Shown here: positions 1-9,078 of the stretch, one piece after another
Layout of the letters: every line of letters begins with the position of its first letter
Numbering within the stretch: position 1 is the first letter of the stretch
DNA from: an uncultured Roseicyclus sp.
GTDB taxonomy: Bacteria; Pseudomonadota; Alphaproteobacteria; Rhodobacterales; Rhodobacteraceae
Length of the DNA: 64,000 nucleotides
Reading direction: 5' to 3'
Assembly: GCA_947494975.1 (NCBI GenBank)
Contig: CANLXA010000004.1
Location: forward strand, 186,001 to 250,000
Translations under genes and position numbers: made by a program
The notes under the pieces: model-generated
Told to the model about the DNA's origin: nothing
Seen by the model: only the letters and a program-made list of their open reading frames with translations
Database searches by the model: none

Positions 1-2391
1 GCGAATGGAGCGAGGGCGGATGAAGCGGTTGGCAAGCGCCAGCGGAGCCTGCCCGCTTGCGGTGATATCCACCGCATTGTCGGGCAGACCGACACGGCCA
101 TTCACGGTGGCGCGCATCCCGCCCGGGCCGCCAAGATCGGCGTTGATCTGCCACGGGTCGGTACCGGTTCGGGTGATCGACGCATCGGTTGTGACAGGGC
201 CCGACAGGGCGTCGGTAAAGAGGCCCACATTCGCCAGCCGGGCGCTGATATCGGCGCGGCTTGTCTCCGGCCCCACGCTGGCATCGCCCGTCAGGGTCAA
301 TTCGCGGTTGTTCAGGGACAGATCCGACAAGGTGAGGGTGCCGTCCGTTCGGGCGGCGGTTGCAGACAGGTTTGTCAGCCCGGCAAGAAGTTGCTGCGGC
401 ACCGCGTTGCCCAGATCCAGATCCCGGGCTGAAGCCACCAGATCGACGGCAAAATCCGTGGTTTCCGCATCGAATTGGCCGTCTACACTCACGTCGATCT
501 CATTGGGACCAGTCAGGTTGGCCGTCACGTCGAACGGTGCGGTGCCGATGCGGGCCAGATCAGCCTCGATGGTCACTGGTCCTGACAGGATATCGGTGAA
601 AAGCCCCACATCCTGCAATTGGAACCGGGTTGTGACATTGGTATCGTCGGACGACAGGGACGCGGTGCCTGTCAGGCTCAATTCTGCGTTTTCGAGCCGC
701 AAATCCTCCACGCGCAGGCCGTCGGTGTCCCGGACCGTGCGGGCCGACAGCTCTGTCGCGCCTGCAAAGACCTGTTCAGGGACGGCGTCGGCGACACGCA
801 GGTCCTGCGCCGTGCCGGAGAGGCCCAGATCAAAGGCACGTGAGAGCGCCTCGATCTGGCCCGCAACACCAAGTTCAACCGATCCTTCAAGGGGCTGACC
901 CGCCAAAGCTGCGAAACGCGATAGGTCGGCGACCTCAGCCATGATGTCGAGGCCGATATCCAACCGCCCCTCGCCGGTCTGCGCCGATGCGCCGCCGCGC
1001 AGGGCCATATCACTGGCGACGACGTTCAGATCGGACAAGATGACAGGCGCGCCCGACACCCAGGATATCTGCGCATCGATGCCAAGCGTTTCGCCAATAG
1101 CCCGCCCAAGCGCAGGATCGGAATGCGCCACGCCGTTGAGCGCGGCGTTGAAATTCGCCGTTGCGGCCTCGATCCCACTCGCCGTCAGCGCAAGCGCACC
1201 CTCCAGCGTCAGGGCGGCGCCATCTATAGTCAGGTCATCGACCCGCAGCTGATCCAGATCAGCGGTCAGCGTATAGGCATCCCCCTCGGCCCGATCATAG
1301 GTCAGATCCAGCGACGCGGCGGAGATCAGGGCCTCGACCCCCCCGGCGGGCAGGCGGACATCGCCACCCTCCGGCGGCGTGATCTGCCCGGTCAGGGCCA
1401 CCCGTTCCGGCAGGCCCTGGGCGTCAATCGCAAGGTCGCCCTGCAGCTGCAACGCGGCGGAGCTGAGGCGCAGCGCCTCCAATTCGGTCGCCCCGTCCGG
1501 CGTTTGGCGCACTTGCGCCTGCAATTGCACATCGGTGCCGAAAAATTCCCGGTATTCGGGGATCAGGAGAGGAGAGATGTCGCCGCCGATATCCGCCACA
1601 ACCAGTTGCTCGCCGCCAGCCCCCCGGGACGACACCACGCTGCCGGTGATCCGATCCTCGCCACCAGTCGCAAGGGCGATATCGGCGGTGAAGTCGTCAA
1701 GTGGGCCGTCGCCTTCGACGGAGAGGCGCAAGTCAGGGCGGTCGGGCAGGCCGATCAATTCGGCGACAAGGCCGTTTTCGGCTTCCTCCAACAGCAGGTT
1801 CAGCCCCAGATTGCGGGTCGCGTTGTCGTATTGTGCCTGAAGCGCAAAGGTGCCCGTCGGCCCGTCGAGCCGCTGTAACGAAATATCAGCCGAACCGGTG
1901 CCGCCCGACAGCCGAGCCGATCCCGAAATGCTCAGCCGGGCCGGTAGCCCGATCAGGCTTTCGTCCAAGACCACTTCGGCGATGGAAACCTCGCCGATTT
2001 CGATACTGACCGGCAGGTCAGGCAAGGAAAATGGCTGCGCCTCGGCCGGGGGAAGGTCCGCGCCTTCGGTGGGCAAGGGCGGGCGGAGGATTTCCAGCCG
2101 TTCTGCCGTCAGAGACTCGACTTGCAGCGCGCCCCGGAGCAGGGCGGACCGCGTCCAGTCCAGCGATGCGTTTTCCAAGATCAGCCAGACGCCATCGGCA
2201 TCCGCGATGGTCAGCCGATCCAGTTGCGCCTGAGATGACAAGGCACCGCGAAACCCGGTAATCGAGACCTGCCTTGAGCCGTCATCGGACAATTGCTCTT
2301 CGAGCAGCCGCGTCAGCCGCGACCGGTCATCCTCCTGCGCCCAGGCGATGGCGGGCAGCAGACTGAGGCACAGGATCAGGAGCCAGCGCAT
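1..2391 (-). CDS. tamB: TamB-like translocation and assembly module protein (C-terminus beyond the left edge)
   Basis: About 797 codons are visible with no stop before the window edge. The start ATG (complement of 2389-2391) gives MRWLLILCLSLLPAIAWAQE, a hydrophobic signal/anchor. The rest is long, beta-rich and low in Cys, with repeated blocks such as DAVPEQVFAG...LRLENAELSLTG and NAVPQQLLAG...LSLNNRELTLTG, typical of the beta-taco groove of TamB/AsmA-like proteins. The conserved C-terminal DUF490 domain lies off the window. TamB spans the periplasm from the inner membrane to TamA and is linked to outer-membrane protein or lipid delivery. The start overlaps the tamA stop by one base (TGATG), so the two are almost certainly co-translated. 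Identification rests on this pairing and the repeat character. Confidence 0.85.
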   Translation of the reverse strand, partial: MRWLLILCLSLLPAIAWAQEDDRSRLTRLLEEQLSDDGSRQVSITGFRGALSSQAQLDRLTIADADGVWLILENASLDWTRSALLRGALQVESLTAERLEILRPPLPTEGADLPPAEAQPFSLPDLPVSIEIGEVSIAEVVLDESLIGLPARLSISGSARLSGGTGSADISLQRLDGPTGTFALQAQYDNATRNLGLNLLLEEAENGLVAELIGLPDRPDLRLSVEGDGPLDDFTADIALATGGEDRITGSVVSSRGAGGEQLVVADIGGDISPLLIPEYREFFGTDVQLQAQVRQTPDGATELEALRLSSAALQLQGDLAIDAQGLPERVALTGQITPPEGGDVRLPAGGVEALISAASLDLTYDRAEGDAYTLTADLDQLRVDDLTIDGAALTLEGALALTASGIEAATANFNAALNGVAHSDPALGRAIGETLGIDAQISWVSGAPVILSDLNVVASDMALRGGASAQTGEGRLDIGLDIMAEVADLSRFAALAGQPLEGSVELGVAGQIEALSRAFDLGLSGTAQDLRVADAVPEQVFAGATELSARTVRDTDGLRVEDLRLENAELSLTGTASLSSDDTNVTTRFQLQDVGLFTDILSGPVTIEADLARIGTAPFDVTANLTGPNEIDVSVDGQFDAETTDFAVDLVASARDLDLGNAVPQQLLAGLTNLSATAARTDGTLTLSDLSLNNRELTLTGDASVGPETSRADISARLANVGLFTDALSGPVTTDASITRTGTDPWQINADLGGPGGMRATVNGRVGLPDNAVDITASGQAPLALANRFIRPRSIR

Positions 2392-4187
2392 CAGAACGAG
2401 TGCCCGATACCGATATAGATGAACAGATCTTCGCCCACACCCGCACCGCGCACCGGCGTCGCGAGATCCACGCGGATCGGGCCAAACGGAGTGTCATAGC
2501 GCACGCCAAGCCCGGCCCCCGCATGCCAATCGCCCGAGCCGCCCAACGCATCCGCACCCACATACCCGGCATCGGCAAAAGCCACGAGGCCGAACGCCGT
2601 ATCGCCGATGTCTTGCCGATATTCGGTGGATAGCCCGAGGAAGCTCCGGCCCCCGGCGGCCAGGCCCATCTGGGTGGCGCCCAAGGATTGGAATTCCTGC
2701 CCCCGCACGGTGCCTGCACCGCCCGAGAAGAAGAGGAAGTTCGGCGGGATCTCGGTGATGTCGCCGCCAAAGACGCTTCCGGCCTGGACGCGCGCCGCAA
2801 TCCGGGCGGCGCGATCTTCGCCAAAGCCGAAATACACGCGGCCATCCACATAGGCGCGCGCGCCGCCGCTGCCTTGATCCGTCAGGAAAGGGGTGGCGCT
2901 TGTTTCAAGAAAGAACAGCTGCCGGGCATCGAGCGGATCATCGCGGCGATCCCATGTCAGCGCAACGGGAACGGATACAAGGGTCAACTGCCGGTCACCG
3001 AATTGATCCTCGATATCAAAATACGTGACCCCAAGGCCGAGCGAGCCTGTCAGAAGCCGTGTGAACCGGTGCTCCACCCCAACTTCTGCACCAATCGTGG
3101 ACAGGGAGAAGGCGGGTTCATCGAGGTATTCGGCCCCAAGCTCGGTATAGAACGTCGTGTCGGGGGTGAATGTTGCGGGCCGGGAATAGCGCAGACCGAG
3201 GGAGGCATCGATGCCCTCGACCTCCTCGGTGGAGAGCCCTTCGGATCCGATCCCGCTGATCTCACCCTCGATCCGCAGGCGTTCGGCCCCGCCGAACAGG
3301 TTGCGGTGCAGCCAATAGGCGCTGAGCGCGGCGCCGTCATCGGTGGAGATTTCTGCCCCAAACCCGACCCGGCGCGGCTCACTTTCAACAAGCGTTGCAG
3401 TGATATCCATCTGCCCGTCGGGCCCGACCTCGCCTTCCTCCAGCGCGATGGCCGAAAAGACGCCGGTATCCTGCAGGCGGCCCTCCACCCGGTCCAGCGT
3501 GTCGGGCGAAAACACCGCGCCTTCCGGCAGGCCTGCGATGGCAAGGATGCGGTCGGGGCGCATCCGGTCCTGTCCTTGCGGACGCAGTTGCCCGAAGCGG
3601 ACGACCTGGCCCGGCTCGATCCGGACGCGGACGTCCAGAACCGCTTCGCCATTGCGCGCGGTGATCTGTTGATCGGCAACCTCGGCCGTGGCGTAGCCTG
3701 CGTCCCGCCATCCCTCGATCCCTGCTCGCGCGGTATCCCGCAGAAGCGGTGTGGTGGCCGCGCCACCGGGGCGAAACTCGTCGGGCAATTCGGTGTCGGT
3801 TGCCAATGGGGCGATGTCAGCGGTGCCAAGCTGGAAAACGGGGCCGGGATCAACCGAGATGTTGATCCGGGACACGCTGCGTGGCGCGCCGAAGGGCGGG
3901 ATACGGGCGGCCTCGCGGCCATCGACACTGATCCGCACGACGGGTGAGAAATGGCCGGCATCGTAAAGCGCTGCAACCAACCGGCCGTAATCCGCGCGGG
4001 CTGCCGCGATCAGATCCTGGGCGGTGCGATCTTCCTCGGTATCCTGCAGCAGTAGCGACGCGGCGCGGAGGCGATCGGTCAGATCATCATCGGCGCCGGG
4101 CGCCGAAAGCTGGATGTCCTGCGCACCAGATGTGGTGGCAAAGGCAAAAAATACGAATACAAAAGGTGTCAGTCGACCGGCACGCAT
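2391..4187 (-). CDS. tamA: TamA, Omp85-family outer-membrane component of the TAM complex
   Basis: A 598-residue product starting MRAGRLTPFVFVFFAFATTSGAQ, a clear signal peptide. I chose the ATG at 4187 because GAGAAG lies just upstream; in-frame ATGs at 4211 and a farther upstream start lack a ribosome site. Residues ~25-290 have POTRA-like character (for example PGPVFQLGTADI, EPGQVVRFGQLRPQG). Residues ~290-598 read as an Omp85 beta-barrel, with SGGAGTVRGQEFQSLG resembling the conserved (V/I)RG(F/Y) motif and a C-terminal Phe (IYIGIGHSF). The family inserts and folds outer-membrane proteins, and TamA works with TamB, which follows directly with a one-base overlap. The gene is divergent from the NDUFA9-like gene across about 150 bp. 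Confidence 0.92.
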   Translation of the reverse strand: MRAGRLTPFVFVFFAFATTSGAQDIQLSAPGADDDLTDRLRAASLLLQDTEEDRTAQDLIAAARADYGRLVAALYDAGHFSPVVRISVDGREAARIPPFGAPRSVSRINISVDPGPVFQLGTADIAPLATDTELPDEFRPGGAATTPLLRDTARAGIEGWRDAGYATAEVADQQITARNGEAVLDVRVRIEPGQVVRFGQLRPQGQDRMRPDRILAIAGLPEGAVFSPDTLDRVEGRLQDTGVFSAIALEEGEVGPDGQMDITATLVESEPRRVGFGAEISTDDGAALSAYWLHRNLFGGAERLRIEGEISGIGSEGLSTEEVEGIDASLGLRYSRPATFTPDTTFYTELGAEYLDEPAFSLSTIGAEVGVEHRFTRLLTGSLGLGVTYFDIEDQFGDRQLTLVSVPVALTWDRRDDPLDARQLFFLETSATPFLTDQGSGGARAYVDGRVYFGFGEDRAARIAARVQAGSVFGGDITEIPPNFLFFSGGAGTVRGQEFQSLGATQMGLAAGGRSFLGLSTEYRQDIGDTAFGLVAFADAGYVGADALGGSGDWHAGAGLGVRYDTPFGPIRVDLATPVRGAGVGEDLFIYIGIGHSF

Positions 4188-4337
4188 AGTCTTCTCGATA
4201 ATTGGCTTCATATCGGAACGCCAGCGTAATAAGACCGGTTCCCCCTTTGGGGCGAAAAGTTGAGACCTTTTGCGCCTTGCCGCAAAACCTAGCGCCACGT
4301 ATCACCACGTCCAGAATGCGACCAAGGGAGCCGTTCG

Positions 4338-5321
4338 ATGGCCAAACTCGTCACCATATTCGGCGGATCCGGTTTTGTGGGCCGCTACATTGCCCGTCGC
4401 ATGGCCAAGGAAGGTTGGCGCGTGCGTGTGGCCGTGCGTCACCCGAACGAAGCCCTGTTCGTGAGGCCCTACGGCGTTGTCGGCCAGGTTGAGCCGGTTC
4501 TGGCCAACATCCGCGATGACACGAGCGTGCGTGCGGCGATCCATGGGGCCGATGGGGTGGTGAATTGCGTGGGCACATTCGATGCCGGTGGCAAGAACAG
4601 TTTTCAGGCGGTCCAGAATGAAGGTGCGGCCCGGATTGCGCGGATCGCTGCGGAAGAAGGGGCCGAGACCATGGTTCACCTCTCCGCAATCGGCGCGGAC
4701 CCGGACGGCGACAGCCTCTACGCCCAGAGCAAAGCCGAAGGCGAGGTTGCGGTGCTGGAGGCCATGCCCGATGCGATGATCCTGCGCCCCTCCGTCGTTT
4801 TCGGGCCCGAAGACAACTTCTTCAACCGCTTTGCCGCCATGACGCGGCTGGGGCCGATCCTGCCCGTGGCGGGCGCCGAAACCCGGTTTCAGCCGGTATA
4901 CGTGGATGATGTGGCGCAGGCCGCCGTCAAAGGCGTTCTGGGCCGCGCCCATGGCGTGTATGTGCTTGGCGGGCCGGACGTCGAGACATTCCGAGGCCTG
5001 ATGCAGCGGATGCTGAAGGTGATCCGCAGGCGCCGCCTTGTGTTCAACATGCCGTTCTTTGTGGCGCGGATCATGGCGTTTGTTCTGGACGGATTGCAGA
5101 CCATCACAGGCGGCCTTTTCCACAACGGCATCCTGACCCGCGATCAGGTGCGCAGCCTTCGGTCCGACAATGTGGTCGCAGAGGACGCGAAGACATTGAG
5201 CGATCTTGGGATCGAGCCGACGTCGATGGATGTGGTGCTTGAGGAGTATCTATGGCCGTTCCGTCCGTCGGGCCAGTATTCCCAGATCAAGGAAAGCGCC
5301 CGGAACCTGCGCCAAAGCTAG
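4338..5321 (+). CDS. Complex I NDUFA9-subunit-family NAD(P)-binding protein
   Basis: A 327-residue atypical/extended short-chain dehydrogenase. The N-terminus has the Rossmann nucleotide motif TIFGGSGFVGRYIARRMA (residues ~5-22). Later come LSAIGADPDGDSLYAQSKAEGE (a Y-x3-K active-site-like stretch) and LRPSVVFGPEDNFFNRFA. These are hallmarks of bacterial NDUFA9 homologues, which in alphaproteobacteria are annotated as complex I accessory subunits. Whether this one sits in complex I or acts as a free NAD(P)-dependent enzyme cannot be read from sequence. AAGGGAG precedes the ATG. The 3' end overlaps the convergent uppP by 4 bases. Confidence 0.88.
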   Translation: MAKLVTIFGGSGFVGRYIARRMAKEGWRVRVAVRHPNEALFVRPYGVVGQVEPVLANIRDDTSVRAAIHGADGVVNCVGTFDAGGKNSFQAVQNEGAARIARIAAEEGAETMVHLSAIGADPDGDSLYAQSKAEGEVAVLEAMPDAMILRPSVVFGPEDNFFNRFAAMTRLGPILPVAGAETRFQPVYVDDVAQAAVKGVLGRAHGVYVLGGPDVETFRGLMQRMLKVIRRRRLVFNMPFFVARIMAFVLDGLQTITGGLFHNGILTRDQVRSLRSDNVVAEDAKTLSDLGIEPTSMDVVLEEYLWPFRPSGQYSQIKESARNLRQS

Positions 5322-6121
5322 GTGTAGGCGATCCAGAGCAGGACGAGGCCAAGCGCCACGCGGTAGATGACGTAGGGCGTGAAGCTCACGCTTTTCAGCA
5401 GTTTGAACATCAGCGCCAGGGCCGCCAGTGCGGCAAGGAAACTCAGGCCAGCCGCAATTGCGCCGTCGCGCGCTGCTTCTGCGTCGGCCTCCGCGATCAC
5501 TTCGGCACCCGCAAAGACGCCCGACGCAATAATGGTCGGGATCGACATCAACATGCTCAGCCGCGCGGCGCTTTCGCGATCATAGCCTAGAAAGCGCCCT
5601 GCTGTGATCGTGATGCCGGACCGCGACGTGCCCGGGATCAAGGCGATGGCCTGCCAGAGGCCCATGATGATCGCGTCGCGCGTCGTCCAATCATCGCTGC
5701 GTTTGTCCTCCGCGCCGGATTGGTCGGCCCAGTAGAGGATGAGGCCGAAGATCAACATGGTCCATCCGATGACGGTGATTGACCGCAGGTGATCGTAGAG
5801 GCCGGTGATTTCGAGAAAGAGGCCGAACAGGATGACCGGGATCGTCGAGATCAGGAGCAGGAAGGCCAGCTTCGCGCCTACAGTATCCAGTCGACCCGTC
5901 AACATCCGCGGCGTGCCGATCAGAGCCGTTTTCACGTCTGACCAGAAGTAGAGGATGACGGCGCCGAGAGTGCCCACGTGGACGGCGACGTCGATGACCT
6001 GCCCCTGATCCTCAGCGCCGGTGAGATTCGGGAGGAGAATCAGGTGCCCCGATGATGAAATCGGCAAGAATTCGGTGATGCCCTGGATCAGCGCGAGGAG
6101 GAAGAGGTGGAGAAGGTTCAT
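5318..6121 (-). CDS. uppP: Undecaprenyl-diphosphate phosphatase (BacA/UppP)
   Basis: A 267-residue polytopic inner-membrane protein. It dephosphorylates undecaprenyl pyrophosphate to recycle the lipid carrier for peptidoglycan and other envelope polymers; loss or overproduction alters bacitracin sensitivity. Family motifs are intact: GITEFLPISSSGHL near residue 15 and the catalytic PGTSRSG near residue 164, with about eight hydrophobic segments between and around them. Its length matches the family. It is convergent with the NDUFA9-like gene and divergent from gltD, sharing the AT-rich region 6122-6324. Confidence 0.96.
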   Translation of the reverse strand: MNLLHLFLLALIQGITEFLPISSSGHLILLPNLTGAEDQGQVIDVAVHVGTLGAVILYFWSDVKTALIGTPRMLTGRLDTVGAKLAFLLLISTIPVILFGLFLEITGLYDHLRSITVIGWTMLIFGLILYWADQSGAEDKRSDDWTTRDAIIMGLWQAIALIPGTSRSGITITAGRFLGYDRESAARLSMLMSIPTIIASGVFAGAEVIAEADAEAARDGAIAAGLSFLAALAALALMFKLLKSVSFTPYVIYRVALGLVLLWIAYT

Positions 6122-6170
6122 TGCAGCGTATTCCGCAAGTTACCTAATACGATGACAAAAAACACATTTT

Positions 6171-6199
6171 TTGAATATAGGTAAATCATACTGTCTTAT
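6171..6199 (+). promoter_or_regulatory. Candidate sigma-70-like promoter of gltD
   Basis: The 200-bp divergent region between uppP and gltD is strikingly AT-rich for this genome. It contains TTGAAT (6171-6176), a 17-bp spacer, then TCTTAT (6194-6199), reasonable -35/-10 matches about 125 bp upstream of the gltD start. Only the box match and position support it. Confidence 0.35.
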
Positions 6200-6221
6200 T
6201 TTTCGCTCGGAAACTGCTTTT

Positions 6222-6250
6222 TTGTGGCGTTGTCATCACAACACCGACAA
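6222..6250. promoter_or_regulatory. Imperfect dyad upstream of gltD (possible operator)
   Basis: TTGTGGCGTTGT (6222-6233), CATC, then ACAACACCGACAA (6238-6250). The core GTTGT/ACAAC is perfect and the outer TTGT/ACAA arms match with one extra base. It lies downstream of the candidate promoter and upstream of the gltD GTG, where a regulator or a leader hairpin could act. No regulator family is assigned. Confidence 0.3.
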
Positions 6251-6324
6251 GTATGTCAGCATTGCTGTCTTTTTATCCGCTCACGACGCCGTTATACGGG
6301 CGCTTCAAGGATGGGAGATATGGT

Positions 6325-7758
6325 GTGGCTAAGCAACCCATGTTGAAGTTTGTGACCGTGGGCAAGGAGATGCCCGAAAAGCGGCTCGCGGACCAGCGGA
6401 AAGAGGATTTCGCCGAGATCTACGGCGAGTATGCCCGCGAAAAGGCGGCCGAGCAGGCGGGGCGGTGCAGCCAGTGCGGCGTACCCTATTGCCAGAGCCA
6501 TTGCCCGCTCCACAACAACATCCCCGATTGGCTGAAGCTGACGGCGGAAGGGCGCCTGCGCGAAGCTTATGAGTTGAGCCAGGCCACCAATACCTTCCCG
6601 GAAATCTGCGGCCGCATCTGCCCGCAGGATCGGTTGTGCGAGGGCAATTGCGTCATCGAGCAATCGGGCCATGGAACGGTCACCATCGGCTCGGTTGAGA
6701 AATACATCACCGATACGGCATTCGATCAGGGCTGGGTGATGCCCATCGCGCCCTCGGTTGACCGCGCGGAATCCGTTGGGATCGTCGGGGCGGGCCCCGG
6801 TGGCTTGGCAGCGGCGGACATGCTGCGCCGCGCTGGCCTGCAGGTGACGGTTTATGACCGCTATGACCGGTCTGGTGGACTGATGGTCTATGGCATTCCC
6901 GGCTTCAAGCTGGAGAAAGACGTCGTCATGCGGCGCAACAAACAGCTGGCCGATGGCGGCGTCACGTTCGAGCTGAACTGCGACGTGGGCCAGGACATTA
7001 CGCTGGAGGAAATCCGCGAGGAGCATGATTACGTCATCATCGCCACCGGCGTCTACAAATCCCGGGAATTGCCCGGGCCGGGTGCGGGTGCGGACGGGAT
7101 CGTGCGCGCGATTGATTACCTGACCGCCTCGAACCGCAAATCCTTTGGCGACAAGGTGCCGGAGTTTGACAGCGGTGAGCTGAATGCCGAGGGCAAGCGG
7201 GTGGTGGTGATCGGCGGCGGCGACACGGCGATGGATTGCGTGCGTACCGCCACGCGTCAGGGTGCCACAAGCGTAAAATGCCTCTACCGGCGCGACCGGG
7301 CGAATATGCCGGGTTCCCAGCGGGAAGTTCAGAACGCCGAGGAAGAGGGCGTCGAGTTCGTCTGGCTGTCGGCACCCAAGGGTTTCACGGGTGACAGTGT
7401 GGACGGTGTGATGGTCCAGAAAATGCGCCTTGGCGCGCCCGATGTGACGGGACGGCAGAGCCCGGAAGTCATTGACGGGGCGGACTATATCGAAGGCGCT
7501 GATCTGGTGATCAAGGCGCTGGGATTCGAGCCAGAGGATCTTCCCGCGCTGTGGCAGACGCCGGAACTGGAAGTGACCCGATGGGGCACGATCAAGACCA
7601 ACCACCGGACCCATGAAACCGCGTTGGAAAACGTTTTTGCCGTGGGTGACATCGTGCGCGGTGCGTCTCTGGTGGTATGGGCAATCCGCGATGGGCGTGA
7701 GGCGGCAGAGGCTATTCTTGAGCGGGTTGCGATGCAGGGACGTGTTGCTGCCGAATAA
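6325..7758 (+). CDS. gltD: Glutamate synthase [NADPH] small (beta) subunit
   Basis: The small subunit passes electrons from NADPH through FAD to the large subunit for glutamate synthesis from glutamine and 2-oxoglutarate. I place the start at the GTG at 6325 (VAKQPMLKFVTVGKEMPEKR), preceded by GGGAG. It gives 477 residues, the usual length; the upstream in-frame ATG at 6253 would add unrelated residues. Visible are the N-terminal cysteine clusters for Fe-S centres (CSQCGVPYCQSHCP and CGRICPQDRLCEGNC), an FAD Rossmann motif (VGAGPGGLAAADMLRRAG), a second nucleotide motif (VIGGGDTAMDCVRTA) and a C-terminal FAD motif (ENVFAVGDIVRGASLVVWAI). It is the first gene of a four-gene set ending in gltB. 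Confidence 0.96.
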   Translation: MAKQPMLKFVTVGKEMPEKRLADQRKEDFAEIYGEYAREKAAEQAGRCSQCGVPYCQSHCPLHNNIPDWLKLTAEGRLREAYELSQATNTFPEICGRICPQDRLCEGNCVIEQSGHGTVTIGSVEKYITDTAFDQGWVMPIAPSVDRAESVGIVGAGPGGLAAADMLRRAGLQVTVYDRYDRSGGLMVYGIPGFKLEKDVVMRRNKQLADGGVTFELNCDVGQDITLEEIREEHDYVIIATGVYKSRELPGPGAGADGIVRAIDYLTASNRKSFGDKVPEFDSGELNAEGKRVVVIGGGDTAMDCVRTATRQGATSVKCLYRRDRANMPGSQREVQNAEEEGVEFVWLSAPKGFTGDSVDGVMVQKMRLGAPDVTGRQSPEVIDGADYIEGADLVIKALGFEPEDLPALWQTPELEVTRWGTIKTNHRTHETALENVFAVGDIVRGASLVVWAIRDGREAAEAILERVAMQGRVAAE

Positions 7759-7864
7759 CCTCGAACAACCCGGGCCGGGCAAGCTTTGCAGGGCCAAAAT
7801 ATATCAATGGTAGATCAATTGCGCCCAGATGGGCGATTTGGGAAAACACAGGAAGACTGACCTG

Positions 7865-8614
7865 ATGCCGTTCTTTCGAACAAAGACCCTAACTGCAATT
7901 CTGGGCGTTGCCGTCGCCAGTGTGGCCCCCGGCGCGGTTCAGGCGCAATCGCCTACCGCCAGGCAGTTTCAGGTGCCCGATGGCTGCACGGCCTTCCTGA
8001 CGGTGCAATCCCGATCCTGCCTTGTGGCACATCATTGGCGGTGCGATGCGGATCCGGCGGGCAGCCATTGGCGCGTGACGCTGGATCAGGACGGGGCCTT
8101 CTACCTGAATTATACCGACGACGAATTCCGCTGGCTCCGGTCCTTCGACCTGCGTGACGGCTCGCGCGATATCCTGATCGAACCGGAGGATGACCCGGCC
8201 AGCATGAGCGAACTTCTCGAAACCGGACGCGACACGATGGTGTTCTCGGTTCGCGAAGAATCGAGCGTCGGGACGTTTCAGCGGGACTACACGGGATATG
8301 ACAGCCTGACCGGGCAGTATTTCACGATCGATGGCCATGAGCTTGAGATGACCGAGTTCGCCTATCAATGGGAAACCGGTGGTGGGCCGAGATCCACCGA
8401 GGGCAATCAGTTCATCAGCCGGGAATGGGGCCTGTTTTTCGGCGGGTTGGAGACGGTGACGCTGCCTGCGGGGGATTCGATCGAAGGCAATTACAGCCCC
8501 GTTGAATTTGCTGAACCCGGTGAGGACGGATTCCTTGCACTGCAGCCACAATATGATTGCGGCGACATCATGAGCGCGCTGCCAGCGACGCCGATATGGC
8601 GGGTGGGCCAATGA
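7865..8614 (+). CDS. Exported protein of unknown function between gltD and gltB
   Basis: A 249-residue protein starting MPFFRTKTLTAILGVAVASV, with a signal peptide apparently ending at AVQAQ. The mature part has a Cys-rich opening (DGCTAF, SRSCLVAHHWRC) and one Cys near the end (QYDCGDIM), consistent with periplasmic disulfides, plus many Trp, Tyr and acidic residues. I recognise no domain. It overlaps the following GFA-family gene by ATGA, so the two are translationally coupled. It lies about 100 bp behind gltD, which suggests one transcription unit, but no role in glutamate synthesis can be inferred from sequence. Confidence 0.75.
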   Translation: MPFFRTKTLTAILGVAVASVAPGAVQAQSPTARQFQVPDGCTAFLTVQSRSCLVAHHWRCDADPAGSHWRVTLDQDGAFYLNYTDDEFRWLRSFDLRDGSRDILIEPEDDPASMSELLETGRDTMVFSVREESSVGTFQRDYTGYDSLTGQYFTIDGHELEMTEFAYQWETGGGPRSTEGNQFISREWGLFFGGLETVTLPAGDSIEGNYSPVEFAEPGEDGFLALQPQYDCGDIMSALPATPIWRVGQ

Positions 8615-9078
8615 GCGGCGATCTGCGCGATCCCTACCGGCGGACCGGGCAACTGTACGGGCACTGCCTGTGCGGTGCCGTCACCATTGAGGTGGACGGC
8701 GATTACGTGGCCGCTGTAGGCGCATGCCACTGCACCATGTGCCAGCGAAGCAACGGCGTTTTGTTCGCCGCCTTCGAGGCCGCGCCCGATGCCGTTACAA
8801 CACACGGCCCCGCTCAACGCTACGCGTCCTCGCATTTCGCGGAACGGGCATTTTGCAGCACGTGCGGCAGCGCGTTGTGGCTGCGCGATACGGGCGATCC
8901 AAATGCTGGGTACGAATTGATGCCGGGGCTGTTCGCGGGAGCCGCCGACTTCCCGCTGATCTCGGAAATCTACCACGACAAGGCGCCGACCTACCTGCCG
9001 CTGGCGGGCGACCACAGGCGTGGGACACGCGCCGAATACGAAGCAAAGAACCCCCATATCGAGGGAGATATCCAATGA
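8611..9078 (+). CDS. GFA/CENP-V-family zinc-binding protein
   Basis: A 155-residue protein with the Cys pattern of the GFA (glutathione-dependent formaldehyde-activating-like) fold: GHCLCGAVTIEV near residue 17, CHCTMCQRSNG near residue 37 and FCSTCGSALW near residue 75. These make the structural and catalytic zinc sites. Most family members are uncharacterised, and the formaldehyde-glutathione activity first proposed is disputed even for the founding enzyme. The ATG at 8611 overlaps the upstream stop (ATGA), and its own stop overlaps the gltB start (ATGA), so it is embedded in a tightly coupled trio. Confidence 0.88.
   Translation: MSGDLRDPYRRTGQLYGHCLCGAVTIEVDGDYVAAVGACHCTMCQRSNGVLFAAFEAAPDAVTTHGPAQRYASSHFAERAFCSTCGSALWLRDTGDPNAGYELMPGLFAGAADFPLISEIYHDKAPTYLPLAGDHRRGTRAEYEAKNPHIEGDIQ

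Noticed and set aside
2688-3947. 419-codon plus-strand frame opposite tamA
   Set aside because: Shadow of the TamA barrel region, with no ribosome site or domain.
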